Source: Candidatus Poseidoniaceae archaeon (GTDB taxonomy: Archaea > Thermoplasmatota > Poseidoniia > Poseidoniales > Poseidoniaceae). From it: a DNA stretch of 10,336 nt. The position numbers and the translations under genes are program-made. Shown in pieces: positions 8,258 through 10,336 of this stretch; position 1 is the first letter of the stretch; each line of letters starts with the position of its first letter. Below the pieces are notes generated by a model, which was not told where the DNA came from, made no database searches, and saw only the letters and a list, made by a program, of their open reading frames with translations. The DNA lies in assembly GCA_029250305.1 (NCBI GenBank), contig JAQXFM010000028.1:1-10336 (forward strand). Direction: 5' to 3'.

Positions 8258-8262
8258 CCTCC
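8258..8262 (-). promoter_or_regulatory. Ribosome binding site (GGAGG) for the 166-residue gene
   Basis: On the minus strand GGAGG at 8262-8258 is followed by 10 bases and then the ATG at 8247. The spacing is slightly long, but it favours 8247 over the starts at 8349 and 8220. Its position in the 31-base gap after the helicase stop suggests that both genes are on one mRNA. Confidence 0.55.
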
Positions 8263-8278
8263 AATCGATGGATGTTGC

Positions 8279-10336
8279 CTACACTTCATCAAGGGTGTGA
8301 ACCCGTGAAAAGAACCGTCGTGCAAAACTTGCTGTGGTGGTTGGGGCATTTGTCGCGTTCATTCGTAGGTCCTTCGGGTAACATGTCGCGTAGGTTCGGT
8401 CGGTGTGGCGTTGGTCTAACAGCAGGATGAGCGCACGGTCGCCAATTGAGCGGATCGGTCTTCCCATCGCTTGTAAAATCGCATTGATGGCAGGTTGGGT
8501 GACGGTGTAGCGCCAAGCGTTGTTGGCTCCAAACCTATCGCCTGCATACTTTTTCAGAGCGTTTGAACGGACGGACGGTGGTGCGTTTGGAATGCCGATG
8601 CATGCCACTGCGTCGAGAATTCCACCGTTGTAATCGATGCCTTCTGAGAGGCGTGCTCCATACACGCCGCACAAGAGAATCCTTTGACCTGCATCCCGTT
8701 CACCTCGGAGTTGTTCAACCAGTGTGTCGATGTCTTGCTTTGACCACTCCCTGCTTTCAACAATCTTCCGAACGCCTTTGAAGTGAGTGGTGTTGACGAT
8801 TTCTTCCATCATTTTGTAAGACGGTGCAAACACGGCAATGTGGCCGGGTGTGCCATCGATGAGGGCTTGGATGTGGGCCCGTATCTTATCCCACATTGCG
8901 GGTGAGCGTTGGGTGTATTTTGTGGATACGTCACCCGCCACAAGCACTGGCCTTCGCTCGCCTGCAAACGGTGAAGCATAGGCTGTTTTCGTGGTTTTAG
9001 CAACTGGGAGTGCTAACATGTCTGCATACATTTGCGGCGGGTAAAGGGTCCCGGACATCAGGATTGCACCTGAGGTGCCCTTGAACACAGGGCCCGAAAC
9101 CAAGCCCGGATCTAAGAGGTGCGAGGTGATTTTTCCTTCCTTACCTTTTGCGCTGAAAACGAGGCAAAGCGCCGTAGTCGAGCCAAATTCATTGACGCAA
9201 CTCAGGATGTGGCCGAGGCGATGGGAGTCAGGTTCCATAGGATCTTCACCCTCGCCAGCGTCAAGGTCGATGTCACATCGGCTAAGAATATCTGCTAGGA
9301 GTGGCAATCGATGCTGTCGCTTCACACCGTGACCATCATCGGCTGCTGGCGCAGGTTCTTCGTTCAAGGTTCGCTGTCCAGAGAGACCTTCGTACTCATC
9401 ACAGGCACGGTGGAACACATCGGTGAAGGCTGCCACTTCAACATGGGATTCGTTTGCATCCCCGGTCAATTCATTGTGCAACCGTCGGAATAAATCTGCA
9501 ATTTTGACACGTGCAATCTTCATCACTTCGAGGGCCCATGTTGCCAAATCGAGTTCAAGGGCTGTGGAATCCGCACCGCTTTGGTGGTAGATGTTGGTCA
9601 GTGTGCCAACATATTCCTCTAATTCCATGGTTGAATTTCGGGAGATTGTTGGTGTGATGACTCGCTCCATCGTCATCCGAATGCGGTCGGGAAGGTTGTG
9701 GGCTTCGTCAACGACCAAAATGATGTCTTCAAGGGCGATGCCCATCGCCTCGAGGCTGGAAGTGCGAACGCCTTCATCGAACAAGTGGTTGTAATCGCCA
9801 ACAAAGATATCGGCGTGATTTGCTGCTTCCCGTGCCGCTTTCCAAGGGCAAGTTTGGGCGATTTGCCCGTCAACCCTGTGTATTTTAGCCAATTCGACCA
9901 ATTCATCAACGTGCAATGGACTGTCAAGAATTCGCTTGGTGAGTCCGGGCGCTTTGGTAATCCAAGGCTTGCAACTCTTTTCCCGGCGTGCGGTGCTGCA
10001 CATCATCGAAAACACATGTGGTGATTCCTTGGCAAAAGGTTGCACGCACATGCCAGATTGACCAATCATGTCCACCAAGGTAACGGGGCTTTGGTTGATC
10101 CGTCGTTCGTTAATTCTGCGCACTGTATCGACGACGATGCGATGTTGGGATTGTCTTGAAGTGAGGAAAAAGATGCTTTTCTGGCCGGGCGTGAGCGCTG
10201 CGACTTCCAAGGCGGCTGCCAGCGCAGCAGCTGTTTTTCCAATTCCAGTCGGTGCAGCGGCAAGATGGTACCCGCCCTTCCGAAGTGCTTCGCGGGATTC
10301 ACGAATCATATCGATTTGCCCGGGACGGGGTTGTGG
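8279..10336 (-). CDS. XPD/Rad3-like (DinG-related) iron-sulfur DNA helicase, superfamily 2 (5' partial)
   Basis: The frame is open from the right edge to the TAG at 8281-8279, giving 685 visible residues. An ATG at 10309 is internal, because the nine codons before it encode PQPRPGQID, the conserved R-P-G-Q motif near the start of XPD-family helicases; only a few N-terminal residues are probably missing. Residues count from 10336. Motifs: Walker A PTGIGKT with Lys34; four Fe-S cysteines at 97, 113, 122 and 163, the last in CPWKAARE; DEAH at 210-213; SGTL at 428-431; motif V GVYGARLSEGIDYNGG at 557-572; motif VI QAMGRPIR at 622-629. The family uses ATP to unwind DNA 5' to 3', and the cluster and Arch region grip the single strand. 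Roles include nucleotide excision repair and repair of blocked forks; the exact role in archaea is unsettled. It is followed after 31 bases by the 166-residue gene. The family call is firm, but the choice between XPD and a DinG-like paralogue is not. Confidence 0.92.
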   Translation of the reverse strand, partial: PQPRPGQIDMIRESREALRKGGYHLAAAPTGIGKTAAALAAALEVAALTPGQKSIFFLTSRQSQHRIVVDTVRRINERRINQSPVTLVDMIGQSGMCVQPFAKESPHVFSMMCSTARREKSCKPWITKAPGLTKRILDSPLHVDELVELAKIHRVDGQIAQTCPWKAAREAANHADIFVGDYNHLFDEGVRTSSLEAMGIALEDIILVVDEAHNLPDRIRMTMERVITPTISRNSTMELEEYVGTLTNIYHQSGADSTALELDLATWALEVMKIARVKIADLFRRLHNELTGDANESHVEVAAFTDVFHRACDEYEGLSGQRTLNEEPAPAADDGHGVKRQHRLPLLADILSRCDIDLDAGEGEDPMEPDSHRLGHILSCVNEFGSTTALCLVFSAKGKEGKITSHLLDPGLVSGPVFKGTSGAILMSGTLYPPQMYADMLALPVAKTTKTAYASPFAGERRPVLVAGDVSTKYTQRSPAMWDKIRAHIQALIDGTPGHIAVFAPSYKMMEEIVNTTHFKGVRKIVESREWSKQDIDTLVEQLRGERDAGQRILLCGVYGARLSEGIDYNGGILDAVACIGIPNAPPSVRSNALKKYAGDRFGANNAWRYTVTQPAINAILQAMGRPIRSIGDRALILLLDQRHTDRTYATCYPKDLRMNATNAPTTTASFARRFFSRVHTLDEV

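Noticed and set aside
8248..8349. N-terminal extension of the small minus-strand protein (start at 8349, 200 residues)
   Set aside because: It would overlap the helicase end by 71 bases, and its leader looks like out-of-frame helicase sequence. The ATG at 8247 has a GGAGG upstream.
10307..10309. ATG at 10309 as the helicase start
   Set aside because: The preceding in-frame codons encode RPGQ, a conserved motif of this helicase family that belongs inside the protein.

Overview
The window looks like chromosomal DNA from an archaeon. It most resembles a marine planktonic euryarchaeon of the Marine Group II / Candidatus Poseidoniales type. This placement is an inference from three things: a giant single-pass surface protein with calcium-binding TSP3-like repeats, a transglutaminase-like domain, Ig-like repeats and a C-terminal DUF4129-like tail; very dense N-glycosylation sequons; and an archaeal-style iron-sulfur XPD/Rad3 helicase. 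No rRNA or other marker gene is present to prove it. I see no tRNA, rRNA, CRISPR array, insertion sequence or phage gene.

Layout. Bases 1-7725 (+ strand) are one open reading frame that enters from beyond the left edge, so its N-terminus and signal peptide are missing. In order it encodes TSP3-like Asp-rich repeats, a linker domain, a transglutaminase-like core, about 16 beta-sandwich repeats, one transmembrane helix and a short cytoplasmic DUF4129-like domain. Only 21 bases separate it from a convergent minus-strand pair. That pair reads right to left: an XPD/Rad3-like helicase (10336 down to 8279, its 5' end beyond the right edge), then, after 31 bases, a 166-residue protein (8247 down to 7747) whose C-terminal part resembles an Hsp20/alpha-crystallin-like fold.

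How the genes relate. The surface protein and the minus-strand pair are transcribed toward each other and have no obvious shared function. The helicase and the small protein are probably co-transcribed, since the gap is short and a GGAGG precedes the second gene. Any functional link between them is unproven.

The most interesting point is in the surface protein. The transglutaminase-like core keeps the Cys and Asp of the Cys-His-Asp triad, but Thr stands where the His should be, and no His lies anywhere nearby. The domain may therefore be a catalytically dead, binding-type transglutaminase fold displayed on the cell surface.
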